This document shows positions 19,401 through 28,708 of a stretch of 64,000 nucleotides of DNA, piece after piece. The position numbers were made by a program, and so were the translations under genes. This stretch comes from CAVRAW01 sp963716135 (GTDB lineage: Bacteria > Planctomycetota > Planctomycetia > Pirellulales > JADZDJ01), in contig OY970289.1 in NCBI GenBank assembly GCA_963716135.1, positions 744,001 through 808,000 on the forward strand, written 5' to 3'. The notes beneath the pieces are model-generated. The model was not told the origin of the DNA and searched no databases. It saw only the letters and a program-made list of their open reading frames with translations. Position 1 is the first letter of the stretch; each line of letters begins with the position of its first letter.

Positions 19401-20761
19401 ACATTTTCGGCAATCTGGATCAAACGATTCGAAAGCGGATCTCCGACAGCGAGGCGCGGAAGGTCGTCCAGGATTATCGTCTCATTTTCTAAAGCCTTTA
19501 CTCCAGAACTGGTGATAGATGCAACTCGATCATCGTCCGAAAGCCGCACGAACAACTGCTGCAGAAGAAAATCGACTTCCGCGGACGTCAAATCTCTCAA
19601 TGACACGTACACAATCGGGCCAAGCTTCTCCCCGACCAAAGATGCAAGTTGTGTTTTCCCGCATCCGATAGTTCCATAAATTGCGAACCAATCATGGCTC
19701 GAGATTTCTCGCTGCAACGCTGACACTACGGCAGCCCGTGTCGCGATCGGCTTGACCTGCGGTGGAAGAGCCGTCGAAATATCAGCGATCGCACTTGAAA
19801 GACGCACAGATTTGACCGGTCCGAATTTGACATCGAGAATCTTTTGTCGCATCTCGGAGATCGCAGCCTCGTGTTCCTGGGTTAACACCTCGAGCCGCTC
19901 CACACGCTCAGTTTGTGATATGATTTCGCTTGCAAGAAGGTTCAGCCGCAGACTTTCAGCATCTGAGCGAGGTGGAGATGAAACGACCTCTTTAAGCGCA
20001 GCGGCATCAAGTTTTTTGTCACCGCGTTGGGACAATAACTGAAAAACGTGCAAGAACAACCGCGGATAAAGGCTGTGTGCCTCGTTCAAATTGATTCGCT
20101 GGCTCGTTTGGATCGCCTGCAGTATTCGACCGGAAACGTTGGATGCGCCTGGTTGCTGTGTCGACCACTCAAATCTTTCGATGATGGAGGCCAGCTCTCC
20201 GACGGCCGCCTTAACTGTAAATGCTGTAAACGCATTCCAGGTGACGTCATCTATCCCATCGTTTGGCTTTTTCAACTTCCGGAGAAAAGCAAGAATGCTT
20301 TCTAGCCTTCTCGTTCGGTCAGGTTCCGCAATCTTATTCTTCCGCAGACCCTCCCATATCTCAATTCCAGCTTTGTAGTCATCAAACACTGACGGCCGTT
20401 CCGTAGTAGTTGCCGCGTTTGTGCAAAAACGAAACTGCATATTCAGCGCAGAATTTGACTGGAAATGCTGAATCGCGTTTGCAATCGCAATTTTGCACGC
20501 TGCCGACCTCAGTGTGATTGGCTTCTCCAGATGCTTCACTTGTTCAAGTTCTCGGTCACGTTCGGAAGAATCTTTCGAAAGCGCTTTGTGTATGAGGTCA
20601 ATATCCTCGCCGTATTCAAGCATCAACTCTTGGGTGCCAGTTAGCGAAAGCCAACGTAGAATCGTGAGGTCTACTTGGTACTTAAACCCGCGGATCACGA
20701 ACCAAGCATCTCTGCTTCTTGCAAGTGCGAACGGTGCCGTCATTGCAGCCCTCTTATTCAA
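16481..20761 (-). CDS. STAND NTPase with N-terminal Cap4-like nuclease domain (Avs-like defence protein)
   Basis: This 1,426-residue protein has the three-part layout of STAND immune sensors. The N-terminal domain reads RGFKYQVDLTILRWL (residues 24-38), EYGEDIDLI (49-57) and EQVKH (73-77), matching the DUF4297/Cap4 dsDNA nuclease pattern with catalytic D and QxK. A central NTPase has the P-loop GTIGCGKT (363-370) and Walker B ETIILDDLPRL (427-437). The C-terminal 800 residues are helical TPR-like repeats (for example ALEFAENAIRIAKRNPREVP), expected to sense a phage product. In known Avs systems ligand binding triggers oligomerisation and DNA cleavage. The gene is single and lies in a defence-rich cluster. 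Confidence 0.75.
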   Translation of the reverse strand: MNKRAAMTAPFALARSRDAWFVIRGFKYQVDLTILRWLSLTGTQELMLEYGEDIDLIHKALSKDSSERDRELEQVKHLEKPITLRSAACKIAIANAIQHFQSNSALNMQFRFCTNAATTTERPSVFDDYKAGIEIWEGLRKNKIAEPDRTRRLESILAFLRKLKKPNDGIDDVTWNAFTAFTVKAAVGELASIIERFEWSTQQPGASNVSGRILQAIQTSQRINLNEAHSLYPRLFLHVFQLLSQRGDKKLDAAALKEVVSSPPRSDAESLRLNLLASEIISQTERVERLEVLTQEHEAAISEMRQKILDVKFGPVKSVRLSSAIADISTALPPQVKPIATRAAVVSALQREISSHDWFAIYGTIGCGKTQLASLVGEKLGPIVYVSLRDLTSAEVDFLLQQLFVRLSDDDRVASITSSGVKALENETIILDDLPRLAVGDPLSNRLIQIAENVRARNQTLITLSHHPIPSDIASMVPTGRFAEIATPGFGPNDVIELFELHGAPARAITPEIASSFVASTSGNATLLSALARTLRSKDWHSIEEQRNLTASIVSAAELIQETMFRLLRTVENQDSRELLYRLCVIVGAFGTQEVQALSAINPRLSRPNEAYQKLLGLWIEKQSDEQSVVCPLIAHFGSQELDPNVQRAVANALAELIFEKLTITPIDFAKAINYLKCAKNGVSLGMHVMKGLESVRGLPIIWQKLVLLTTLVDELLDDCPTTLGLLVKSRQLEVAKSVGVSIATIVADAKRLIDKANDDELWAVVGYASQAAPAVADSDFDEALRLGNIVLENFGTVIEFTKTVVGNADASYDALATQFSSSFPWFFVSSIKNACDFLKWFKFLTSQPKDRLEKILASDLARDGFKLALDRLWLDQHELPEAERQFDQVVAAYDQVIAFCDSKDLPLFHALALRSKIIVQAEYLKEIDRAVEIADNFLQRKKNPSETVFLINDIIGRQLLYSKKRESGIEKLKIAGSLDTGTFDGVRCRTFLELSKAIGDENCSEALEFAENAIRIAKRNPREVPELDMVSSLGEAATAAGLAGNYERAFQYLDEAFSRMSTEFRETIDWKMRFVILGNALGYFASMALKGEPPTSDYTVPPRGQLLLYNTAVAGWYDEADYKKFDLAPTLLVVFANAVGQHDRMVFWATKGMDEARAKGVIACIYSLGEVLCVHSISKGEVEQSLDYAFEAATALTASMVAYRSTKRDIRDHHDISELLGAKPNVEWTKAEQLFINVGVIPALVYCCITADAKIQLLDQIAANCSVKATDASKPAQFSAISEAIASYLAKSTSADLRARGVRENEQGNGLGRAISYLLSSFADDADLRYAIIQQVLVLHECSAWIASDSITWKFLTDQFVRFWNKAFERQRFRFSSPLVVEEDLRKLDQVAPDKKIKTLFQLVLRGLSVSLPAQMKSSMNWLRQ

Positions 20762-21205
20762 ATTTTCTGACGCGACCTAATCGCGAATCGTAGGCGAATT
20801 CTACCCGATGTCCTTACTCCGACAATAATCGCAGCTGCAGAACGCGGCCCTTGGCGCTAACCCACGCCTCGGCCCGACGCGTTTCGGGGACTGCGCGTCG
20901 GTCCGACACACCGACGCGATGTAGAGCGGCACTACTAAAGGCGAGCGGGCGGCCCGGCAGTCTCGAATTCGTTCGATTAACGAAGCGACCGCCTAAACGA
21001 ATTCTGTGGCTCAGCCGGACCAAACTGCCCGTGTCACCAAACGCTTGAGTTCCTGGCGCGAGATCTCTGTCTCACAAACTCGGTGGTTTGTTGGGACAAT
21101 TGAGAAACACGTGCAGATACAGTCGAGCCTTGCAGAATCGCATGGCTAGTGGGCTGCTCTACCTGAGACACGATCTGAAATGTGTGCAGTGCGCCAGTGT
21201 TTCGG
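20762..21205. other. Intergenic region upstream of the STAND gene, with a hairpin
   Basis: No credible gene lies here. It must contain the promoter of the STAND gene, which reads leftward from 20761, but I could not find a clear -35/-10 pair. A perfect 8-bp stem (CGCGTCGG at 20894-20901, CCGACGCG at 20911-20918) with a 9-base loop is present. The region also receives the 3' end of the giant gene ending at 21206. Confidence 0.4.
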
Positions 21206-24200
21206 TCAACCGACTTTTGTTACCTTGGATATGTTGCTCATATGGAACAAGTAGTCTTTGGCATTTCCGCGAACGTGTGCAAGAAACCAATCTTGACCTG
21301 AACCAAATAGACTGTCGAAAGCGCCGTCGTTGAATGCCGTTGCGTCGGCGAGATCTGTTTCCAAGAACACCGACTCGTTGGCTCGAGGACCGTTGCCAAT
21401 TCCCGCCAAGTTATTCACCCGCACCAAGAAACTGCGGCTGGAATTCCATTCCGCCAGGATCTTTTCTAGAGCTGCAGTGTTTGCATCGAATGATGTTGTG
21501 CCACCGATCAAGATATCTGATCCACCCGCTCCCAAGAGCGTGTCACTACCAGTGCCGCCAATTAAAAGATCGCGGCCGAGCCCGCCCGAAAGGAAATCAA
21601 AACCGGCACCTCCGATCAGGATATTGCCGCGCGATCCGGCAAGTAGCACGTCATTGCCAGCACCGCCGTCTAAAAGTGCCGCGAAGTGTACGCCAGAACG
21701 GACCTGAATGAAGTCGTTACCTGCTTGCCCGTAAACAAATATCGCGCCAGTAACGGCATAAACCCCCTGTGAGCGGCCGCCGATCATTACCTGCACACGA
21801 TTGTGGGTCGCTGGCAGGATAACAATGTAGTCGCTGCCGTTGCTCCCGCCGACAAACAGGCTGGTTTTCGTGGAATCGTTTGGATCAGGTTCGATAGCAA
21901 TCGAGTTGACAGATATGGAGTACGTTGCCAACGGGCTTACGGCCCCATGACGATCGGTTGCCGTCGCTCGGATTTGGAAAGTTCCATTGGTGGCATACAC
22001 ATGCCGCAGCGATTGTGTGCCGTCATTTGCGCTGGCCGTAATTGCCTGTGTATGGCCGTCGCCCCAATTGATTGAGTATGTGAAACCCGCCGCCGGGTCG
22101 CCTGCATCGGTATCAAGGGTGACAAATGTGAACGTCAGCGTTTGACCGCGGACGGCACGAGAAACGCCGTTGATGTTTAACCCTGGTGCGTTGTTGGGTC
22201 CAGTCGCGACAATTTGCGTTTGGGCTTCCGTCTCAGCGGATTTCTGTTCTTCGTTGCCGACATTGTCGGTTGCCACGCTGTAGAAGCCATAGGTGTGTCC
22301 GTTCGTTCCAGAGTAGGTAGCCGACGTTTGCGCCGTATCGGATTGCCACAGTGTGAAGGTACCGCCGTTGTCGGAAACGTACACATCGAATGTGGCGACG
22401 CCGGAGCCGCCGGAATCGTCGGTACCGGACCATTGCACCAGAAAGCTCGTGTTGCCTTCGGTCGCCGGTAAAGCAGAAACGTGGCTCGACGGCGCACCGA
22501 CATCGACCGTGTTTGTAATTTGCGGCGTGGCGATAGGATCATTCGTATCAAAAACGACGGCACCTTGCGCCGTGATTGCGTCGCCTGTCACCAAGCCCGA
22601 CTTGACCTGAACAAGATATTGTACGAAACCTTGCCCGATTTCATCGGCATTGTTCGGCGGCAAGAAGCCGTCGAACACACCGGCCGGGGCTTGCCCAGTG
22701 GTCGGATCAAGTGAGGTGAATGTGGCAGTCAGAATTCCTGTCTGCACGCTGAAGTTCAACGTGACCAGAACATTTAATGGGCTGCCATCCAAGTTTTGGT
22801 AACTAACGGTGGTTTGATATTGTGTGAGCCCGGCGGGAACCGTAACTTCAACTGGGCCGAAGCCGAACGACCCAAACTGGAAAGTGGACCAATCTAGATT
22901 GCTGCTGAGCTGCTCATTAAGTATCACATTTTGGGCCGCTGCACTGCCATCGTTTTCAAAATCGATGATGTAAGGCAGTTTACCGCTTGGCTGGATGAAG
23001 CCTTGCGCACCGAAGCCGGCTGGTCCGACGAGATCATTGGGGTCGAGAGGGTCCACATTCCGGGCATAATCCAGCGCGACGCGTTCGTCGTAAAGTTGCA
23101 TTAATTCAGCTTCGCGCTCCCTAGAGCCTTCTGCAAGGGCGCCCGGTATGGGTATAGCGGATGGTTCTCCGTGCCAGTACTTCAGGTTGTACTCCTCCTT
23201 CGTTGGTGCAATGTCCTTTCGTCTAGCCTCCTCGTACGCACGTATATCGGCCTCATGTCCGAGGAACTCACCTATCTTTTTGCCTACTTCGCCAATGTAA
23301 TAATCAATTATCTTTCCGATGAATGGAATTTCCCCAATCCCTAAGTAATGTGCGGCCAAATCTCCGGCGAATCCGCCAGCCAATCCGCCCTTGTTTTCGT
23401 AAAAATCGCCCGGCGGAGGCGGTGGGCCATATTTTTGCGGCCTTTCACCCAAACCTCCATTTAGTCCATTCGGATCGACAATCAATATAGGGCTGTTCAG
23501 CACAGCCAGATAAAGATTGGTGCCGCTACCTTCCGGTCCGATTGGGTCCTGGGAAATAAACCGTCCGGTGCTGGCTTCGTAAAACCGATTACGCATAAAG
23601 TACAAATTGTTTTCAACATCCATCACTCCAAACCGTCCCACGTAGGTAAACGGATTAGGTGTTGCGCCCGTGGTTACAATTTTCTGTCCGAAAGGCAAAT
23701 AGCTGTAAGTATTTAGCACTGCCCCGCCGGCGCCCGTGAGTTGTGTCGTGTTGCCCGTTAAATCGAAGCTGTAATAGGCGCTGGCATTCAGTGAATTCAC
23801 CTGGCTCACCAGGCCCAAACCGTAGGTGTAATGAGCCTGCAGGCCGCCGTTGCCATTCGTTTGCGAGAAGACATTTCCCAGACCGGTCGGGTCAATCAGG
23901 TTGTTTGTCACCTGACCGTTAACTGTCTGCGAGACAAGGAATCCCAAGGCGTCGTATTGATAGGTCGTCGTGCCGCTGGGCGAAACAACGCTCGTGACTT
24001 GCCCAAATGCGTTGTACGTATAGGTCGTGGTCCCACTATTGTCGCTGCTGGAAATCAATCGGCCGGCAGTGTCGTAAACATACGTTGTCCCGCCAACTTG
24101 AGTGTATTGATTAAGGTTGTTCACTGTGTAGGAGGTCGTGGCATTGTTATCTACCACCGCGATGCGATTTCCATTGGCATCATATTGATACGTGATGGTT

Positions 24201-27200
24201 TCGCCGGCGGGGGTAACGACTGAGATAAGTTGCCCATTAGCGTCATAGCCGTAGTTGAATGTGCCGGATTCAGTTGTCATTGAATCCGGGAGCCCCTGCA
24301 AGTTGTAGTTGTATGCGTAGCTCGATTGAACCGTCGTGCCGTCGGCTGCAAAGTTCACGATGTCCTTCACCCGCCCGTCAGCATCATACGTGTATTTTGT
24401 TGACGCTCCATTGCCGAATTGCTGTATGGCCAGCCGGCTAGCTATATCGTAGCTGTATTGAACAATCAGATTGTTCGAGCCGTCAGTCAGCTTCGAAAGC
24501 CGTCCAAGCTGGTCGTAATTGTAATTGACTGTGAAACCGGTTTGATCGGTCATCTGAGTGCGCTGACCGCCCGAGTTGTAGCCATACACCAAGAACGAAC
24601 CATCGGGATAGGTAACGCCGGTCAATTGGCCAGCCGCGTTGTATGTGAACGAAGTCGTTCCGGTCGGATCGGTCATCGAAATCAGATTCTGATGCACATC
24701 GTAACTGAATGATGCGCTCGTCCCGTCCGCAAAACCTTCGCCTGTCAGCAATCCCTGAGTGCCGTAACTGTACCGAATCGCCTGGCCGAGTTGATTGACG
24801 AATTGCGTCACGTTGCCTAGCGCGTCGTAAGCATATTGCTGTTGGCTACCGTCCGCGAAAATGATCGTTTGCAAGTTTCCGTTCTGCGAACCGTAGGAAA
24901 AACTTTGCGTGTGTCCCAGCGGATCGGTCAGCGAGGTCAGTTTGTTGAAAGTTTGGCTGTACGTTGCAGTCGTTAAGTGCCCCGACGGATCGGTCGTGGC
25001 AACAGGGTTGCCTTGGCTGTTGTAGCTAATCGATCCGGCACTACCATCAGGAGCGCGACCAAAAATCACTTCGCCATTATTATCGACCGTGGATACGGTA
25101 ACATTTCCTAAGGGATCGATGGTTTTCACAACTTGGCCAGCATCATTCAGGAATTCGGTCGTCTGGTTTCCCAACGCATCGGTAGTGATTACCGCGCCGC
25201 CGTTGTAGGTGAACGTAATTGGCGTGGTGCCGCCGTTGGCGCTAATGCCTGCAAGCCTGCCTTGTGCGTCATAATTGAAATTCTGCTGAGAACTATCAGG
25301 ATTGGTGATCGAAAGCAGTGCATTTTGTGTTACGACGCTGTTGCCCGTATCGTAAACGTACGTGGTTGTGAGATTGCCAGGCGCTGTTACTGAGGTCAGG
25401 TGGCCCAACAAGTCGTAAGCGTATGTCCAGACGTTGCCGGTACCGTCGGCTTCCTGGGATACAAAACCCTGTGAGTTGTAGCTCAGCGTAATTTGCTCGG
25501 ACGGTTGTAAGGGAACTGCGGAATTGGAATACGTTAGTGTGGCAATTCTGTTCTGCGCGTTGTAACCGATAGTGATCCGGTTGCTGTTAATATCTTGGAC
25601 GTAATTGAGCAATTTATTGGGAAGAAACACGTATTTAGTGCCGCCGGGATCCGTGAACGTGTACACACCGCCGGATAAACTCAGCTTTCCAGTTTCGCCC
25701 GCCGTGTCGAGATAATCGCCGTTGGCCTGACGTACAAAGAAGCTAGCACTCAATCCGCTGTCGGAGCTTATGGTCACATTGCCTGCGGTGTCAGTGGCCA
25801 GCGAAGTTTGCCAGGATGTCGCCCAGCCGAGACCAAACATTCCCATCAAATACCGACTAGCGATCGTCGATACGAAGGTTCGATCGATGCTCAACGAGAT
25901 TCCAGCGGGTGCAGTCAAGGACGCATCGATTGCCGTATCGAGAGTGGAAGTTGGCAATGCGGCACCGGCTTTCGCAATCAGGAACGACCATAATCGGCCG
26001 ACATCGCTGATTTGCGGGATTGAACCGCCGATGTCGCCCAAATAAGTCGCCGCCTGGGCCAAGGCGGCATTGAACGAAGTGGTTGTCGACCCGATTTGAG
26101 CCAGGAGATTTCCAAAGATAATGTTCCAAGCTGCGGTAGGAATTTGATCGGGCTTCAGCGATGCTTGTTGTGACACCCAGTCGATCGTCTGTCCGGCGAC
26201 CAGTCGATTCACTTGGATCGGGATGTTGTCGCCGTCGATTAAATCGTTCGACAGAATGGTTAGGGAAAGTTGTCCGCTTTGCCCAGGACGCAAGATGCCG
26301 GCCGGGCCGCTCGATGCAACCCCGAGCAACTGTGCCGAGCCAACGAAATTATTGGGATTGGCGGATGTACTAAACGATACGTGGCTATTGGTAGATGTGA
26401 TATCAAGGAGTGGGGCAACGATATCGTTGCTTGTCTGATTGGAATAATTCACGACGATTGTGCCAGTATGGGCGGGCCGAATTGCTTGCGGCACACTTAG
26501 CGAAATGGTTAACGCTGCTGCAGGCGCGGCAGTTACCTGAAACAAAGTTGCCGCTGCCGCCGATTGAGCGCCCTGATGTACGCTAAGTGTGTAACCACCG
26601 ACCGTTGCGCCTACCAAGTTAAACGTGGCAAATAGTTGACTCGAACTGACAAAATCGACGCCATTTGCGGTCAGCGTGGTCGCGCCAAAAGTGAGGCTTG
26701 CACTGGTTGAGGGAGTGAAATTAGTGCCGTTAATTTCTACGGTAACTGGGCCAGTGTTGCCCCCGGAATTTCCGGAAATCTTTGAAACACCGAGTGAATT
26801 GCTTTGAGCAGCACTGAGTGTAAAGGTGGCTGTTGCGGCTGCACCCGAAACGCTGTGAACCAAGATAAAGAAAGTGCTGTCGGTCGGCACTTGTGGCACA
26901 ATCAGCGATTGGTTCGGCTGGTTCGCCGCATTGGCCGCAAACTGATGATTAAAAGCTGTCGGGAGTAAGCTTTTACTTACGTACAGCGCCGTTGCTCCAG
27001 CGGCAGCGTTACTATTGAGTGTGACGGTAAGCGATCCGCCAGCCGGAACGCTCACCTGAAAATATTGATCCTGATCGGCTGCGGTGAACTCGCCACTTAG
27101 CGGCGCTCCTAATGTTAGATTTGGCAACGAGAGGCTGAGTTGTCCACTCGCAGCAAGCGTGTTGTTCGAACGAACGGGATCGGGCGATTGATAGATACTG

Positions 27201-28708
27201 TCAGTTTGAACCAGTATGTAATAATTGCCCGCGGCAACCGCTGGAATTGCCGTTGTGAGATTCGCGGAGTACGAACTGCCCGCGCTCAAGCCGCCGCTAT
27301 GCTGCTTGGTCCCCAATAAGATTGAGCCGGAAGTGATCGTTGGCGTTAGTGATAAATAAACGCTGTCCTGCCAATTTCCCGTTGCGGCCTGAGGGCTTGA
27401 ATTCGCGACTTGCCAGCCGAGGGAAATCTGCTGACCTACAAGCGAGTTGCTCGGAGCCGTAATGCTTGTCAACTGCAGGTCGACAGGGCTGCCCGCTGTA
27501 TTGAGCATCAGACTGTGAGTATCGATCGCTTCAGTGAATTGCGAATTAAAACCATTGAACGAGGAAAAATTTCCAGTGACCTGGCCGAACGCCATGATCT
27601 GGAAACTTTGGGATGACGAAGGGCTAAATCCGTTGACTAGCGCTAGTTGGAACATGCCAGTCAGTGCCGCGGAATTCGTGACGGCAATTTTTCCAAACTG
27701 GCCCGAGGCGGCTGTTCCGCCAATCTGTTCGACGACTGTGCCTGTGGCAGATTGAGTGAGGTTAGAGGGCACCGTTAACGTGCTTCCCGGGCCCAGAGTC
27801 AGCGTGCCGGTATTGGTAAAGTTGCTGGCAGTGGTGAAAGTCGCGCCACCAATAATTGACAAATTTCCGGCATTGGAACTCAGGCCGGATATTCCATTGA
27901 TTATGGAACCGGCGCCATCAAGGGTGATATTCGCGGCATTAGTGGTGACGCTAGTCGGAAGGCTTATTTTCGCGCCGCCGCGCACTACCCAAGTGCCGCC
28001 AATTAATGAACTGCCGGAAATGGGCGCAATCTTCGAGATTTGCAAGCTAAGCGTGCCCGAGTCTGCCTCGACCGTGCCGGTGTTGATGAACGTTCCATCA
28101 CCAATGTTAAATGTTGAGGCCCCGTTCCCCCCGAGTTTGCGAATTGTGCCGGCGTTTACAATTCCTGGGACGGCGGTGTTACTTTCAAAATCTTCGACTT
28201 CACCAAAGCCGACATCCGACATGAATGTATAGAATGCTCCCAACTCATTCTGAAGAATTGTGGGGTAAATATTGTCTGTGCCAAGAAACAGACTGCCACT
28301 GCCGGATTGCACGATCGTGCCAAAATTATCAAGCACTCCGTCATTGTAAAACCTCTTAGTGCCGCTCCCAGATAAATTGAGCGTACCGAGGTTTTTCACA
28401 CTACCATTTCCACAATCGATAACGCCATCGGTCCATTGGAGCGTTGAGCCAGTGAAATTCAGGGTAAGACCGCCTGCACCCACGAACAATCGATTAGGAC
28501 TGATATTAACTGTTCCCGGGCCTGATCCTGAAAGAGTTCCTGATACATTTTCGTTTCCAGAAAAGGTAAATGTTCCACCTTGTCCGACGTTGATCGTCGT
28601 GTTTCCGAGGATCGTCCCCGTCGAAAGAGTGAAGCTAACTCCCGGATTCACATCAAATGTCGTATTGGTAAGCAGCGCACTAGAAAGAGTTAGTGTGCCG
28701 CCAGCCAA
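21206..28708 (-). CDS. Giant surface protein, C-terminal segment (CARDB, YD/RHS, PKD, RTX)
   Basis: This 2,500-residue frame is the main part of a gene that begins at 31886. Its domains in order are beta-helix-like strands (about 1-400), a CARDB domain (about 406-533, SLVGQQISLGWQVANSSPQA), YD repeats (about 1049-1653), an RHS repeat-associated core (RFISQDPIGPEGSGTNLYLA, near 1715), a domain around DPNDLVGPAGFGAQGF, a PKD domain (about 2200-2280) and RTX-type calcium-binding nonapeptides (GGAGNDVLLAGSRGNILIGG, about 2343-2396). It is presumably exported and cell-surface attached or shed. The start at 28708 is an artefact of a frameshift near 28780; the upstream frame continues directly into it. 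Confidence 0.8.
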   Translation of the reverse strand: MAGGTLTLSSALLTNTTFDVNPGVSFTLSTGTILGNTTINVGQGGTFTFSGNENVSGTLSGSGPGTVNISPNRLFVGAGGLTLNFTGSTLQWTDGVIDCGNGSVKNLGTLNLSGSGTKRFYNDGVLDNFGTIVQSGSGSLFLGTDNIYPTILQNELGAFYTFMSDVGFGEVEDFESNTAVPGIVNAGTIRKLGGNGASTFNIGDGTFINTGTVEADSGTLSLQISKIAPISGSSLIGGTWVVRGGAKISLPTSVTTNAANITLDGAGSIINGISGLSSNAGNLSIIGGATFTTASNFTNTGTLTLGPGSTLTVPSNLTQSATGTVVEQIGGTAASGQFGKIAVTNSAALTGMFQLALVNGFSPSSSQSFQIMAFGQVTGNFSSFNGFNSQFTEAIDTHSLMLNTAGSPVDLQLTSITAPSNSLVGQQISLGWQVANSSPQAATGNWQDSVYLSLTPTITSGSILLGTKQHSGGLSAGSSYSANLTTAIPAVAAGNYYILVQTDSIYQSPDPVRSNNTLAASGQLSLSLPNLTLGAPLSGEFTAADQDQYFQVSVPAGGSLTVTLNSNAAAGATALYVSKSLLPTAFNHQFAANAANQPNQSLIVPQVPTDSTFFILVHSVSGAAATATFTLSAAQSNSLGVSKISGNSGGNTGPVTVEINGTNFTPSTSASLTFGATTLTANGVDFVSSSQLFATFNLVGATVGGYTLSVHQGAQSAAAATLFQVTAAPAAALTISLSVPQAIRPAHTGTIVVNYSNQTSNDIVAPLLDITSTNSHVSFSTSANPNNFVGSAQLLGVASSGPAGILRPGQSGQLSLTILSNDLIDGDNIPIQVNRLVAGQTIDWVSQQASLKPDQIPTAAWNIIFGNLLAQIGSTTTSFNAALAQAATYLGDIGGSIPQISDVGRLWSFLIAKAGAALPTSTLDTAIDASLTAPAGISLSIDRTFVSTIASRYLMGMFGLGWATSWQTSLATDTAGNVTISSDSGLSASFFVRQANGDYLDTAGETGKLSLSGGVYTFTDPGGTKYVFLPNKLLNYVQDINSNRITIGYNAQNRIATLTYSNSAVPLQPSEQITLSYNSQGFVSQEADGTGNVWTYAYDLLGHLTSVTAPGNLTTTYVYDTGNSVVTQNALLSITNPDSSQQNFNYDAQGRLAGISANGGTTPITFTYNGGAVITTDALGNQTTEFLNDAGQVVKTIDPLGNVTVSTVDNNGEVIFGRAPDGSAGSISYNSQGNPVATTDPSGHLTTATYSQTFNKLTSLTDPLGHTQSFSYGSQNGNLQTIIFADGSQQQYAYDALGNVTQFVNQLGQAIRYSYGTQGLLTGEGFADGTSASFSYDVHQNLISMTDPTGTTSFTYNAAGQLTGVTYPDGSFLVYGYNSGGQRTQMTDQTGFTVNYNYDQLGRLSKLTDGSNNLIVQYSYDIASRLAIQQFGNGASTKYTYDADGRVKDIVNFAADGTTVQSSYAYNYNLQGLPDSMTTESGTFNYGYDANGQLISVVTPAGETITYQYDANGNRIAVVDNNATTSYTVNNLNQYTQVGGTTYVYDTAGRLISSSDNSGTTTYTYNAFGQVTSVVSPSGTTTYQYDALGFLVSQTVNGQVTNNLIDPTGLGNVFSQTNGNGGLQAHYTYGLGLVSQVNSLNASAYYSFDLTGNTTQLTGAGGAVLNTYSYLPFGQKIVTTGATPNPFTYVGRFGVMDVENNLYFMRNRFYEASTGRFISQDPIGPEGSGTNLYLAVLNSPILIVDPNGLNGGLGERPQKYGPPPPPGDFYENKGGLAGGFAGDLAAHYLGIGEIPFIGKIIDYYIGEVGKKIGEFLGHEADIRAYEEARRKDIAPTKEEYNLKYWHGEPSAIPIPGALAEGSREREAELMQLYDERVALDYARNVDPLDPNDLVGPAGFGAQGFIQPSGKLPYIIDFENDGSAAAQNVILNEQLSSNLDWSTFQFGSFGFGPVEVTVPAGLTQYQTTVSYQNLDGSPLNVLVTLNFSVQTGILTATFTSLDPTTGQAPAGVFDGFLPPNNADEIGQGFVQYLVQVKSGLVTGDAITAQGAVVFDTNDPIATPQITNTVDVGAPSSHVSALPATEGNTSFLVQWSGTDDSGGSGVATFDVYVSDNGGTFTLWQSDTAQTSATYSGTNGHTYGFYSVATDNVGNEEQKSAETEAQTQIVATGPNNAPGLNINGVSRAVRGQTLTFTFVTLDTDAGDPAAGFTYSINWGDGHTQAITASANDGTQSLRHVYATNGTFQIRATATDRHGAVSPLATYSISVNSIAIEPDPNDSTKTSLFVGGSNGSDYIVILPATHNRVQVMIGGRSQGVYAVTGAIFVYGQAGNDFIQVRSGVHFAALLDGGAGNDVLLAGSRGNILIGGAGFDFLSGGLGRDLLIGGTGSDTLLGAGGSDILIGGTTSFDANTAALEKILAEWNSSRSFLVRVNNLAGIGNGPRANESVFLETDLADATAFNDGAFDSLFGSGQDWFLAHVRGNAKDYLFHMSNISKVTKVG

